Source: Bradyrhizobium sp. AT1
GTDB taxonomy: Bacteria > Pseudomonadota > Alphaproteobacteria > Rhizobiales > Xanthobacteraceae
Assembly: GCF_001590795.1 (NCBI RefSeq)
Contig: NZ_JXDL01000001.1
Location: 1,968,682-2,013,752, forward strand
Length of the DNA stretch: 45,071 nucleotides
Direction: 5' to 3'
In this document: piece by piece, positions 8,844 to 16,221 of the stretch
How the letters are laid out: the number at the start of each line of letters is the position of its first letter
Numbering within the stretch: position 1 is the stretch's first letter
Notes under the pieces: generated by a model
Told to the model about the DNA's origin: nothing
The model's input: the letters and a program-made list of their open reading frames with translations, nothing else
The model's database searches: none
Position numbers and translations under genes: made by a program

Positions 8844-8849
8844 CCTCCT
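8844..8849 (-). promoter_or_regulatory. Perfect AGGAGG ribosome binding site for the 47-codon gene
   Basis: CCTCCT on the plus strand reads AGGAGG on the minus strand, five bases before the ATG at 8838. This site is the main reason to call the short frame a gene. Confidence 0.6.
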
Positions 8850-9106
8850 GTGTGAGCTCGACTACCCCATAGAGATGGGACGGCTCTGTTTCAGGACGGT
8901 TTCGTGGACGCGGAATTTGATTTCACTCAAGCGGCTGTGATGGGATTCGGCTTATCTGGGCACGAGCCGCAACCACTTACTAATGGTCGACGGTTTTGCA
9001 GCGGAATGTGAGCGGTGTTGGGAATTCCACACCCCCGGCCACGATCCTCAGCAATGCAGCGACAAGCAGCATCCGCTGGAATGGGGGTTATCGAGGAACT
9101 ACTCAA

Positions 9107-9262
9107 ATGAAAGTCGTGATCCAGAAACTCAATGGCCTGTGGCACCTCGTCGTCGGGTCGTGCCAGATCCGAACGCCGTTCCTGGACACCCAGGACCGCG
9201 CGCTGGTGATCACCTACGCCCGTCGCGCCTACCCCGGTGCCAGGATCTTCCAGCGCGACTGA
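9107..9262 (+). CDS. 51-residue hypothetical protein
   Basis: MKVVIQKLNGLWHLVVGSCQ begins a small soluble protein with a strand-rich start and a basic end (YARRAYPGARIFQRD). GAGGA lies nine bases before the ATG, which decides this start over the 88-codon frame that begins at 8996. The layout (short strands, then DTQDRALVITYARRAYPGA, like a helix) resembles the small DUF2188-type folds, but the match is too weak to assign. It may be a free-standing stress or regulatory protein. No operon partner. Confidence 0.5.
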   Translation: MKVVIQKLNGLWHLVVGSCQIRTPFLDTQDRALVITYARRAYPGARIFQRD

Positions 9263-9335
9263 CGCGAGTGGCCGCGCATGATGGTCAGCTCACGAGAGGC
9301 ACGGGGTGAATCACAACGCCTGATTCCCGATACCT

Positions 9336-9965
9336 CTAATCCTCGTCCGCCGCACCGCACCAGCCGGGCAGATAGATCGCATCCTTGCTCTTGGCCGCGG
9401 CCATCGCCTTCTCGATGGCCTTGTCGAAATCGGCCTCCACCACCTTTCGCGAGACCTTTCGGCGCAGGAAGTCGGCCCACAGAAATTCGGAGAACGGCGT
9501 GGTGTCCTTGGCGAAGCCGCCCATGCGGCGCAATTCGCCGGCCAGGCTGCGGAACGGATCGTCCTTGAGATCGGCAATCGATTTGGGCAGGTCCCGGAAC
9601 CCCCGCCGTTCGCCCTTGGCGTCGTAAGGGTAGACCCAGCGCTTGTTGTCCATCACGCCCCAGAACGCCTCGCGCTCGACCATGCGGAGGTCACCGACGA
9701 CGGTCACCAGCACCTCCTTGACGCCTTCATCGTGCAGCGCGCGGCCGAGATGGTGATGGTCGATCACGTAGTAGCGCTCGTCCGGACCGTAGACGACGGG
9801 AATCATGTGCTTGCCGAGCAGATCGGCCTGCTTCTTCTTGTCGTGGCCGCGCCAGCGCTTGCGCTTCTCCTTGACCTCGCGCATGCCGACCGTCATCTGC
9901 GTCGGCCGGAGCGACAGGATCGGGACCGGATGCACTCTCGGCTCACGTGCGTTGGTCGTGGTCAT
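9336..9965 (-). CDS. ParB-like fold protein (chromosomally isolated)
   Basis: A 209-residue protein with a ParB/Srx-like core: PVPILSLRPTQMTVGMREVKEKRKRW near the N-terminus, then IPVVYGPDERYYVIDHHHLGRALHDEG, where the DHHH motif replaces the usual substrate-binding GHRR loop. The rest is helical (KSIADLKDDPFRSLAGELRRMGGF, FLWADFLRRKV) and ends in GWCGAADED. This matches the stand-alone 'ParB-like nuclease' family, not plasmid or chromosome partition ParB: there is no helix-turn-helix and no parA beside it. The ATG at 9965 has GAGGGG about nine bases upstream; 25 upstream in-frame codons look like leader sequence. Biochemical role unknown. Confidence 0.72.
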   Translation of the reverse strand: MTTTNAREPRVHPVPILSLRPTQMTVGMREVKEKRKRWRGHDKKKQADLLGKHMIPVVYGPDERYYVIDHHHLGRALHDEGVKEVLVTVVGDLRMVEREAFWGVMDNKRWVYPYDAKGERRGFRDLPKSIADLKDDPFRSLAGELRRMGGFAKDTTPFSEFLWADFLRRKVSRKVVEADFDKAIEKAMAAAKSKDAIYLPGWCGAADED

Positions 9966-10296
9966 GGTCGAAGGCCCCTCGCGTGGATGCAACTGACGAT
10001 TCAGGTTCCGTGGACTATGACATGCGCTCTGCGGCGGCAAAACGTGCTCGGAACGGCGTCGAGATCACAAGCTGATGTAGGCACGACCGCAGGCGGCGAA
10101 TCCCTGGCTGTCGCCCGGCCCCTTGTTGCAACGCAACTCACGCCATCGACTTGACGGGCGGTTCCCCGGTCGCTCCATACCATCCATGTACAAATAGCGC
10201 GAGCGCCAGAATGCACGCAGGCATTGCGAAGATTTTCTGCAACGCGTTCGTCACGTGTGCTATCAAAAACCGCTGCTTCGGAGTGATCCCCGCCCC
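9966..10296. other. Divergent intergenic region, no gene seen
   Basis: About 330 bases between the ParB-like gene (minus) and the next plus-strand gene. I see no RNA gene or clear promoter. A minus-strand frame at 10138-10413 could encode a short hydrophobic peptide (MPACILALALFVHGWYG), but it has no ribosome site and overlaps the next gene, so it is not called. Confidence 0.4.
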
Positions 10297-10638
10297 ATGA
10301 ATAGCCAGCGGCCCATAAGCTCTGACGACGAGCACCGGGTGCTCCAGTTCAGGCCGCGCACCTCGCCATCCCCGACGGTCCACCGCGGCAGCGGCACCGT
10401 GCAGCCATTGCACGTCGCGCCCGAGCCGCTGGACCTGTCACGCTACGAGCAGCCGCGCGCCGAGCCGGACGATTTCCGCCATCGCATGCTCGCCAACGTC
10501 GCGGCGCTGGCCTTCACCATCGCGCTGACCGCGATCGGGATTTGGCTCGCGGTCAACATCGCCGACCTGCGCCGGACCCAGGATTGCGTGCTGATGGGCC
10601 GTCGCGACTGCGTCAAGATCACGACGCCGCATATCTAG
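10297..10638 (+). CDS. Small hypothetical protein with one C-terminal TM helix
   Basis: A 113-residue protein. The first 70 residues are polar, Pro- and Arg-rich and probably disordered (LQFRPRTSPSPTVHRG). A single hydrophobic helix follows, about residues 66-85 (ANVAALAFTIALTAIGIWLAV), then a short tail with two Cys, RRTQDCVLMGRRDCVKI. This gives a tail-anchored-like layout, with the disordered part in the cytosol and the Cys pair outside. The ATG at 10297 is preferred to one 14 codons upstream because the latter adds a basic stretch of low quality. It precedes the lipid A fatty-acid operon in the same direction but is separated by 220 bases, including a hairpin. Confidence 0.6.
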   Translation: MNSQRPISSDDEHRVLQFRPRTSPSPTVHRGSGTVQPLHVAPEPLDLSRYEQPRAEPDDFRHRMLANVAALAFTIALTAIGIWLAVNIADLRRTQDCVLMGRRDCVKITTPHI

Positions 10639-10648
10639 GCCCGATCCA

Positions 10649-10665
10649 CCGCCGGCCCCCGGCGG
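10649..10665 (+). terminator. Terminator-like hairpin without a U-tract
   Basis: CCGCCGG and CCGGCGG pair around a CCC loop, starting eleven bases after the stop of the small TM protein gene. No T-run follows, so termination would be weak or Rho-assisted. It separates that gene from acpXL. Confidence 0.35.
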
Positions 10666-10860
10666 GAAGGGCTCCGGCGGGCATCCCCAGCCCCGCCTCC
10701 AAGCCTGCCCGGCTCCATTGAACTCAGGGCGGCGCTCCGATATACGGGCTCTCGACCCGGCCAGAGGGGGGTTTTTGGGCGTCATCAGGGGCGCGATGCC
10801 CACCCACCGTGCCACTCTGGAAAATCTGACAAATATCCGCAATATATCAAAGGCTTAGTG

Positions 10861-11148
10861 ATGTCTTCCACATTCGATCAGGTCGCCACGATCATCGCTG
10901 AAACCTGCGACATCCCGCGCGACACGATCACGCCGGATAGCCATGCCATCGACGATCTCGGCATCGACAGCCTCGATTTCCTGGACATCGCGTTCGCGAT
11001 CGACAAGCAGTTCGGCATCAAGCTGCCGCTGGAAAAGTGGACCCAGGAGGTCAACGACGGCAAGGCGACCACCGAACAGTATTTCGTGCTGAAAAACCTG
11101 TGCGCCCGCATCGACGAACTGGTTGCGGCCAAGGGCGCGAGCGCCTAA
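10861..11148 (+). CDS. acpXL: Acyl carrier protein AcpXL for very-long-chain fatty acids
   Basis: A 95-residue specialised acyl carrier protein. The phosphopantetheine site is Ser37 in [18 protein letters not shown], and the rest of the family signature ([19 protein letters not shown]) is that of AcpXL of rhizobia. It carries the growing C26-C28 (omega-1)-hydroxy chain that LpxXL later places on lipid A. Compared with housekeeping ACP it is longer and carries the Trp in EKWTQ. The start codon at 10861 lies after AAAGG; a GTG one codon earlier is possible. It leads a five-gene operon on the plus strand: 10 bases separate it from fabZ, and the later genes overlap or nearly touch. Confidence 0.93.
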   Translation: MSSTFDQVATIIAETCDIPRDTITPDSHAIDDLGIDSLDFLDIAFAIDKQFGIKLPLEKWTQEVNDGKATTEQYFVLKNLCARIDELVAAKGASA

Positions 11149-11158
11149 GGGCGCGGTC

Positions 11159-11629
11159 ATGCAACTCGAATACTTCCACATGATCGATCGCATCGTCGAC
11201 CTCAAGGTCGACGAGAAGACGATCGTCGTCGAAGCCCTGGTCCCGAAGGAAAGCACCATCTTCGAGGGCCACTTCCCGGGCTATCCCTTGATGCCTGGCG
11301 TGCTCCTGATCGAATCGATGGCGCAGGCCTCGGGCTGGCTTCAGCTCGGCGTGTTCAAGTTCGAGCGCATGCCGATCCTGGCCGCCGTGAAGGAGGCCAA
11401 GGTCCGCGGTTCGGTCTATCCCGGCGATCTCATGAGCATCGAGGCGAGCCTCACGCATGAAGGCTCGGGCTACGCCATGACCGAAGCCAAGATCAGGGTC
11501 GGCGGCAAGTTGCGCGCCAACTCGGCACTGACCTTCACGCTGATTCCCTTCCCCAATGCGGATATGCGCGGGTACATGGCGAAAGTCGCCGAGCGCGTCG
11601 GCTTTCCGCAACAGGCCGTATCGCCATGA
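11159..11629 (+). CDS. fabZXL: 3-hydroxyacyl-ACP dehydratase of the VLCFA pathway
   Basis: A 156-residue hot-dog-fold dehydratase of the FabZ type. The catalytic pair is His38 in EGHFPGYPLMPGV and Glu52 in LIESMAQ, 14 residues apart as in FabZ. It removes water from 3-hydroxyacyl-AcpXL during elongation of the lipid A very-long-chain fatty acid. The ATG at 11159 has AAGGG seven bases upstream and the family N-terminus starts there. Its TGA overlaps the ATG of the next gene by four bases (11626-11629), implying translational coupling. Position between acpXL and two ketosynthases supports the XL assignment over the housekeeping FabZ, which would normally sit near lpxD/lpxA. Confidence 0.9.
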   Translation: MQLEYFHMIDRIVDLKVDEKTIVVEALVPKESTIFEGHFPGYPLMPGVLLIESMAQASGWLQLGVFKFERMPILAAVKEAKVRGSVYPGDLMSIEASLTHEGSGYAMTEAKIRVGGKLRANSALTFTLIPFPNADMRGYMAKVAERVGFPQQAVSP

Positions 11630-12834
11630 CTGACACTCCCGCTACGAAGCCAGGCCAGACCGAAGTCTGGATCACCGGCATTGGGCTCGCCACATCGCTC
11701 GGCGAGGGCCTGGACGCCAACTGGGCCGCGCTTTCCGAGAAGCGCATCAATGTCGACGAGAAGGGTTTTGCGCCCTACATCGTGCATCCCCTGATGCCGG
11801 TCAGCTTCGACGCCCAGATCCCGAAGAAGGGCGACCAGCGCCAGATGGAAGCCTGGCAGCGCATCGGCACCTACGCCGCCGGCCTCGCGCTCGATTCCGC
11901 CGGGATCAAGGGCAACAAGGACATCCTGTCGAAGATCGACATGGTGGTGGCCGCAGGCGGCGGCGAGCGCGATCTCAACGTCGACACCGGCGTGCTCACG
12001 GCGGAAGCCAAGGGGGCCAACGCGCCCGGCTTCCTCAACGAACGGCTGATGAGCGATTTGCGCCCTACCCTCTTCCTGGCGCAGCTCTCCAACCTGCTCG
12101 CCGGCAACATCGCCATCGTGCATGGTCTCGGCGGCACCTCGCGCACCTTCATGGGCGAAGAAGTCGCCGGCGCCGATGCCGCCCGTATCGCGCTGTCGCG
12201 CATCGCCTCGGGCGAGAGCGACATCGCGCTGGTCGGCGGCTCGCACAATGGCGAGCGCAAGGACTTGCTCGTCCTCTACGAATTCGGCGATTTCAACCTC
12301 AAGGACAAGTTTGCTCCGGTGTGGGCGCGCAAGGACCATCCCGGCTTCGCGCTCGGCTCGGCCGGCGCGTTCCTGGTGCTTGAATCGCGGGCGCATGCGG
12401 AAGCACGCGGTGCAAAGCCGTTCGCGAAGCTGTCGAGCGTCGTTGCCGATCTCGCCCGGCGCAAGCAGAGTGGCGACATGACCGCGACGCTGGAGAAGCT
12501 TTGGGCCAAGCTGCCGAAGCGCGAAGGTAAGGGCGCGATCATCACGGGGGCAACCGGTGCGGAGCCGGCCACCAGCGAGGAGCGCGGCTTCCTGAAGAGC
12601 CATGCGGATCTCCCGGTGCGCTCGACCGGCACGATGTTCGGTCACACCATGGAGACGCAATTCCCGCTCGGCATCGCGCTTGCCGCGCTGTCGATCTCGC
12701 GCGGAGCGCTGTTCCCGCCGAACGATTCCACCGGCACCGAGATTGAAATGCAGGGAGCTCCCACCCAGATTGTGGTGGTGGGAGCCGGACACTGGCGCGG
12801 CGAAGGCATGGCGCTGGTCGAGGCAGTTGGCTAG
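11626..12834 (+). CDS. fabF2XL: Ketosynthase-like subunit lacking the catalytic Cys (FabF2XL)
   Basis: A 402-residue thiolase-fold protein of the 3-oxoacyl-ACP synthase II family, in the cluster position of FabF2XL. The thiolase core is clear (WITGIGLATSLGEG at the start, DIALVGGSHNGER, FALGSAGAFLVLES, GTMFGHTMETQFPLGIALAA). The nucleophile segment, about residues 170-179, reads GTSRTFMGEE, with no Cys, and I find no Cys anywhere in the protein. The first catalytic His (HGT of FabF) is also replaced (GATGAEPATSEE); the second (GHT) is kept. It is therefore unlikely to condense by itself. By analogy with the chain-length factor (KS-beta) of type II polyketide synthases, it probably pairs with the active ketosynthase encoded next and sets chain length. 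That role is inference. Confidence 0.88.
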   Translation: MTDTPATKPGQTEVWITGIGLATSLGEGLDANWAALSEKRINVDEKGFAPYIVHPLMPVSFDAQIPKKGDQRQMEAWQRIGTYAAGLALDSAGIKGNKDILSKIDMVVAAGGGERDLNVDTGVLTAEAKGANAPGFLNERLMSDLRPTLFLAQLSNLLAGNIAIVHGLGGTSRTFMGEEVAGADAARIALSRIASGESDIALVGGSHNGERKDLLVLYEFGDFNLKDKFAPVWARKDHPGFALGSAGAFLVLESRAHAEARGAKPFAKLSSVVADLARRKQSGDMTATLEKLWAKLPKREGKGAIITGATGAEPATSEERGFLKSHADLPVRSTGTMFGHTMETQFPLGIALAALSISRGALFPPNDSTGTEIEMQGAPTQIVVVGAGHWRGEGMALVEAVG

Positions 12835-12852
12835 CTCACCCGGGGGATCGAC

Positions 12853-14130
12853 ATGACTGCACCACGCGACAAACTCGGGCGTCCCGTCGTCGTCGTCACC
12901 GGCATGGGCATCATGACCTCGCTCGGCGCCGGCAAGGCCGACAATTGGGCGAAGCTGGTCGCCGGCGAATCCGGCATCCGCACCATCACGCGCTTTCCGG
13001 TCGACGGCCTGAAGACCACGATGGCCGGCACCGTCGATTTCGTCAGCGTCGATCCGTTCTCGTCCACCGGCCTGTCAGAACGGATGGCCGAATTGGTGAC
13101 GCAGGAGGCCCTGGAGCAGGCCGGCATCGGCGCCAAGGCCGATTTTCCGGGACCCCTCTTCCTCGCGGTTGCTCCGGTCGAAGTCGAATGGCCGCAGCGC
13201 CGCGAGCTCGGCCGCGCCGTCGGCAAGCCCGACTTCAACTACGACGATCTCTTGCGCATCTCCGGTGGCGGCAAGTACAGCGCCTATCATCACCGCTTCA
13301 TGTTCGGCTCGGTGGCCGCGCATCTCGCCGAGACCTTCGGCACCAAGGGCTCGCCGATCTCGCTGTCGACGGCGTGCGCGTCCGGAGCGACCTCGATCCA
13401 GCTCGGCGTCGAGGCGATCCGCCGCGGCGAGACCGACGCTGCGCTGTGCGTTGCGACCGACGGCACCGTGAATCCGGAAGCGCTGGTGCGCTTCTCGCTG
13501 CTCTCGGCGCTGTCGACCCAGAACGATCCGCCGCAAGCAGCCTCCCGCCCCTTCTCCAAGAACCGCGACGGCTTCGTCATGGCCGAAGGCGCCGGCGCCC
13601 TCGTGCTGGAGAGCTATGAGGCCGCCACCGCGCGCGGTGCAAAGATCCTCGGCGTGATCGCCGGCTGCGGCGAGCTTACCGATTCCTTCCATCGCACCCG
13701 CTCCTCGCCCGACGGCAAACCGATCATCGGCTGCATGAACAAGACGCTCGCCGATGCCGGCATGACGCCGGACCAGATCGACCATATCAACGCGCACGGC
13801 ACCGCGACGCCCGAGAACGACAAGATGGAGTTCAACACGACATCGGCCGTGTTCGGCGAGCTCGCGCAGAAGATCCCGGTCACCTCCAACAAGTCGATGG
13901 TCGGCCACACCATCTCGGCAGCCGGCGCGGTCGAGGCGATCTTCTCGCTGCTCACGCTCGAGCATCAGCGCATCCCGCCGACGATCAATTACGACAATCC
14001 GGATCCCACGATCCTGTTCAACGTGGTCGGCAACACCGCACGCGATGCCCGCGTCACCGCCGTCATGTCGAACTCGTTCGGCTTCGGCGGCCAGAACGCC
14101 TCGCTGATCCTGACCCGCGAACCGGCCTGA
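12853..14130 (+). CDS. fabF1XL: Catalytic 3-oxoacyl-ACP synthase of the VLCFA pathway (FabF1XL)
   Basis: A 425-residue condensing enzyme with an intact triad: Cys175 (LSTACASGATS), His315 (NAHGTATPEND) and His352 (MVGHTISAAGAVEA). The spacing of 140 and 37 residues is the same as in E. coli FabF. It extends acyl-AcpXL with malonyl units to reach C26-C28. It starts 18 bases after the Cys-less partner, with GGGGGATCGAC just before the ATG, so the two are made together and may form a KS/CLF-like heterodimer. LpxXL follows after eight bases. In many rhizobial clusters a zinc alcohol dehydrogenase gene lies here; this cluster lacks it. Confidence 0.93.
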   Translation: MTAPRDKLGRPVVVVTGMGIMTSLGAGKADNWAKLVAGESGIRTITRFPVDGLKTTMAGTVDFVSVDPFSSTGLSERMAELVTQEALEQAGIGAKADFPGPLFLAVAPVEVEWPQRRELGRAVGKPDFNYDDLLRISGGGKYSAYHHRFMFGSVAAHLAETFGTKGSPISLSTACASGATSIQLGVEAIRRGETDAALCVATDGTVNPEALVRFSLLSALSTQNDPPQAASRPFSKNRDGFVMAEGAGALVLESYEAATARGAKILGVIAGCGELTDSFHRTRSSPDGKPIIGCMNKTLADAGMTPDQIDHINAHGTATPENDKMEFNTTSAVFGELAQKIPVTSNKSMVGHTISAAGAVEAIFSLLTLEHQRIPPTINYDNPDPTILFNVVGNTARDARVTAVMSNSFGFGGQNASLILTREPA

Positions 14131-14138
14131 CCGGACGC

Positions 14139-15071
14139 ATGGCGCTGATTCCTGTCAGCACGAAGATTCGCGCGCGGAATGCAGTTAAATCGATCGGTGG
14201 AAGCCTGATCGGCGCCGCCACCGTCGGCCTGCTCCGGACCACGCGTTATTTCGATCCGGTCAAGACCTCCGACTTTCTCGCGCGCGCCGTGAAGCTGATC
14301 GGGCCGCGCCTGCGCGAGCACCGCATCGGGCGTGCCAACCTCATCGCCGCCTTTCCGGAGAAATCACCGGAGGAGATCGACCAGATCCTAATGGGCGTCT
14401 GGGACAATCTTGGCCGCGTCGGCGCCGAGTTCGCCCATATGGACAAGGTCTGGGATTACGATCGCGCGCACCCGGAGCGGAGCCGGATCGAGTTGTCGCC
14501 GCGCAGTATCGAGCTGTTCGACCGCATCCGCGACGACGGCAAGCCGGCGCTGATTTTCGCAGCCCATCTATCGAATTGGGAGCTTCCGGCGCTCGCCGCC
14601 GTCGCGCATGGGCTGGATACCGCGATCCTCTACCGCCGGCCGAACATCGCCTCGGCCGACCGCATCATTCAGGAGATGCGCCAGGTCAACATGGGCACGC
14701 TGATCCCGGCGGGACGCGATGCGCCGCTGCGCCTGGCGCAGGCGCTGAAGGACGGCAAGCACGTCGCGATGCTGATCGACCAGTACCTGACCGGCGGCGT
14801 CGAGGTCACCTTCTTCGGCCGCAAGACCCGTGCCAACCCGATGCTGGCGCGCCTGCTCCGCCAGGTCGAATGCCCGATCCACGGCGTGCGCATTATCCGC
14901 CTGCCCGGCGGCCGCTTTCGCGGCGAGCTCACGGAAGAGATCCCACCGGTGCGCGATGCCGAGGGCAGGATCGACATCCAAGGAACGACGCAGGCGGTTA
15001 CGAGCGTGGTGGAAGGCTGGGTGCGCGAGTATCCCGAGCAGTGGCTGTGGCTGCATCGCAGGTGGCGTTAG
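14139..15071 (+). CDS. lpxXL: Lipid A very-long-chain acyltransferase LpxXL
   Basis: A 310-residue acyltransferase of the LpxL/HtrB (LPLAT) superfamily. The catalytic HX4E motif is His143 to Glu148 (AAHLSNWELPA), followed by YRRPNIASADRIIQ and a PAGRDA segment typical of the family. It transfers the very-long-chain (omega-1)-hydroxy fatty acid from AcpXL to a lipid A hydroxyl on the cytoplasmic face of the inner membrane. An N-terminal hydrophobic stretch (about residues 18-34) would anchor it. It is the last gene of the acpXL operon and starts eight bases after fabF1XL. A structured region at 15071-15100 ends the unit. Confidence 0.92.
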   Translation: MALIPVSTKIRARNAVKSIGGSLIGAATVGLLRTTRYFDPVKTSDFLARAVKLIGPRLREHRIGRANLIAAFPEKSPEEIDQILMGVWDNLGRVGAEFAHMDKVWDYDRAHPERSRIELSPRSIELFDRIRDDGKPALIFAAHLSNWELPALAAVAHGLDTAILYRRPNIASADRIIQEMRQVNMGTLIPAGRDAPLRLAQALKDGKHVAMLIDQYLTGGVEVTFFGRKTRANPMLARLLRQVECPIHGVRIIRLPGGRFRGELTEEIPPVRDAEGRIDIQGTTQAVTSVVEGWVREYPEQWLWLHRRWR

Positions 15072-15100
15072 CTGCCGTCACGGCGGGAGCCCGTGGCAGC
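15071..15100. terminator. Hairpin between convergent lpxXL and the binding-protein gene
   Basis: GCTGCC at 15071-15076 pairs with GGCAGC at 15095-15100, and ACGG/CCGT add inner pairs with a small bulge. It begins at the last base of the lpxXL stop codon and ends three bases before the stop of the convergent gene, so it could serve both. No long T-run. Confidence 0.4.
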
Positions 15101-15102
15101 CT

Positions 15103-16215
15103 CTACCGCCCCGTCTTCACCCTGGTCCAGAGCCGGTTGATGATCCGCTGGGTCGCCGGCTCGCGCGCTGTGATGACGAAAAGCTTCGCGAGCGTCGCCT
15201 CGTCCGGATAGATGTTCTTGTCGTTCAGGATCTTCGGATCGACCAGCTTCTGGCTGGCGAGGTTGCCGCTGGCGTAGGACAGAAAGTCCGAGTTCTTGGC
15301 GGCGACGTCCGGGCGGTAGAGATAGTTGATGAGCTCGTAGGCTTCCTTGACATTCTTGGCGTCCGCAGGGATCGCCAGGTTGTCGAAGAACATCTGCGCG
15401 CCTTCCTTCGGAATGGCGTAGCCGATCTCGATGCCATTCTTGGCCTCCGCCGCGCGGGCGCGGGCCTGCATGATGTCACCGGACCAGCCGACCACGAAGC
15501 AGATCTCGCCGGTGGCGAGCGCGCTCAGGTATTCGGAGGAGTGAAACTTGCGCACCGACGGGCGAACTTTTGCGACGACCTCGGCGGCCTTCTCGAGATC
15601 GGCCTGCTTGGTCGAGTTCGGATCGAGCCCGAGCCAGCTCAGCGCCGCCGGGAAGATGTCGTCGGCGGAGTCGAGCATGTGCACGCCGCAATCCTTGAAT
15701 TTTGCTAGGTTCTCCGGCTTGAAGACGATGTCCCAGCTGTCGATCCTGGCATCGGGCCCGAGGATCTGCTTCATCTTGGCAACGTTGTAGCCGATGCCCG
15801 TCGTGCCCCACATGTAGTTGGCGGCATAGACGTTGCCGGGGTCGTAGGTCGCCAGGTTCTTCGTCACCATCGGCCAGGCGTTGACGAGGTTTGGCAGCTT
15901 CGCCTTGTCGAGCTTCTGGAAGATGTTGGCCTTGATCTGGCGCTGCAGGAAATAGGCGGTGGGCACCACGACGTCATAGCCGGACTTGCCGGCCATCAGG
16001 CGTGTCTCCAGCGTCTCGTTGGCATCGAAGGTGTCGTAGACGACCTTGATGCCGGTCTCCTTGGTGAAGGCCTCGAGGACATCTGGCGCCATGTAGTTGG
16101 ACCAGTTGTAGAAGTTGACGACGCGCTCCTCGGCCCCTGCGGGCACAGAGAGCAACGTCAGCGCGGCGGCGATCGCAAGCCCAAGGCCCAATCCGGAGCG
16201 GCCGACGTTCGTCAT
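15103..16215 (-). CDS. Polyamine-type periplasmic binding protein (PotF/PotD family)
   Basis: A 370-residue periplasmic binding protein with a signal peptide (GLGLGLAIAAALTLLSVPAGA). The mature N-terminus VVNFYNWSNYMAPDVLEAFTKETGIKVVYDTFDANETLETRLMAG is the spermidine/putrescine family signature, and later segments (YDVVVPTAYFLQRQIKANIF, YMWGTTGIGYN, FVVGWSGDIMQA, YRPDVAAKNSDFLSYASGN) follow PotF. Ligand is probably putrescine or a related cation. No permease or ATPase gene is nearby. It is the last gene of a unit with a rhodanese and an aminotransferase, starting six bases after the aminotransferase stop, with AAGAGG at the end of that gene as ribosome site. It must work with permeases encoded elsewhere or act as a sensor partner. 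Confidence 0.85.
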   Translation of the reverse strand: MTNVGRSGLGLGLAIAAALTLLSVPAGAEERVVNFYNWSNYMAPDVLEAFTKETGIKVVYDTFDANETLETRLMAGKSGYDVVVPTAYFLQRQIKANIFQKLDKAKLPNLVNAWPMVTKNLATYDPGNVYAANYMWGTTGIGYNVAKMKQILGPDARIDSWDIVFKPENLAKFKDCGVHMLDSADDIFPAALSWLGLDPNSTKQADLEKAAEVVAKVRPSVRKFHSSEYLSALATGEICFVVGWSGDIMQARARAAEAKNGIEIGYAIPKEGAQMFFDNLAIPADAKNVKEAYELINYLYRPDVAAKNSDFLSYASGNLASQKLVDPKILNDKNIYPDEATLAKLFVITAREPATQRIINRLWTRVKTGR

Positions 16216-16221
16216 CCCTGT

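Noticed and set aside
10138..10413. A minus-strand frame with a short hydrophobic end
   Set aside because: It overlaps the start of the plus-strand TM protein and lacks a ribosome site; the hydrophobic peptide alone is not enough.
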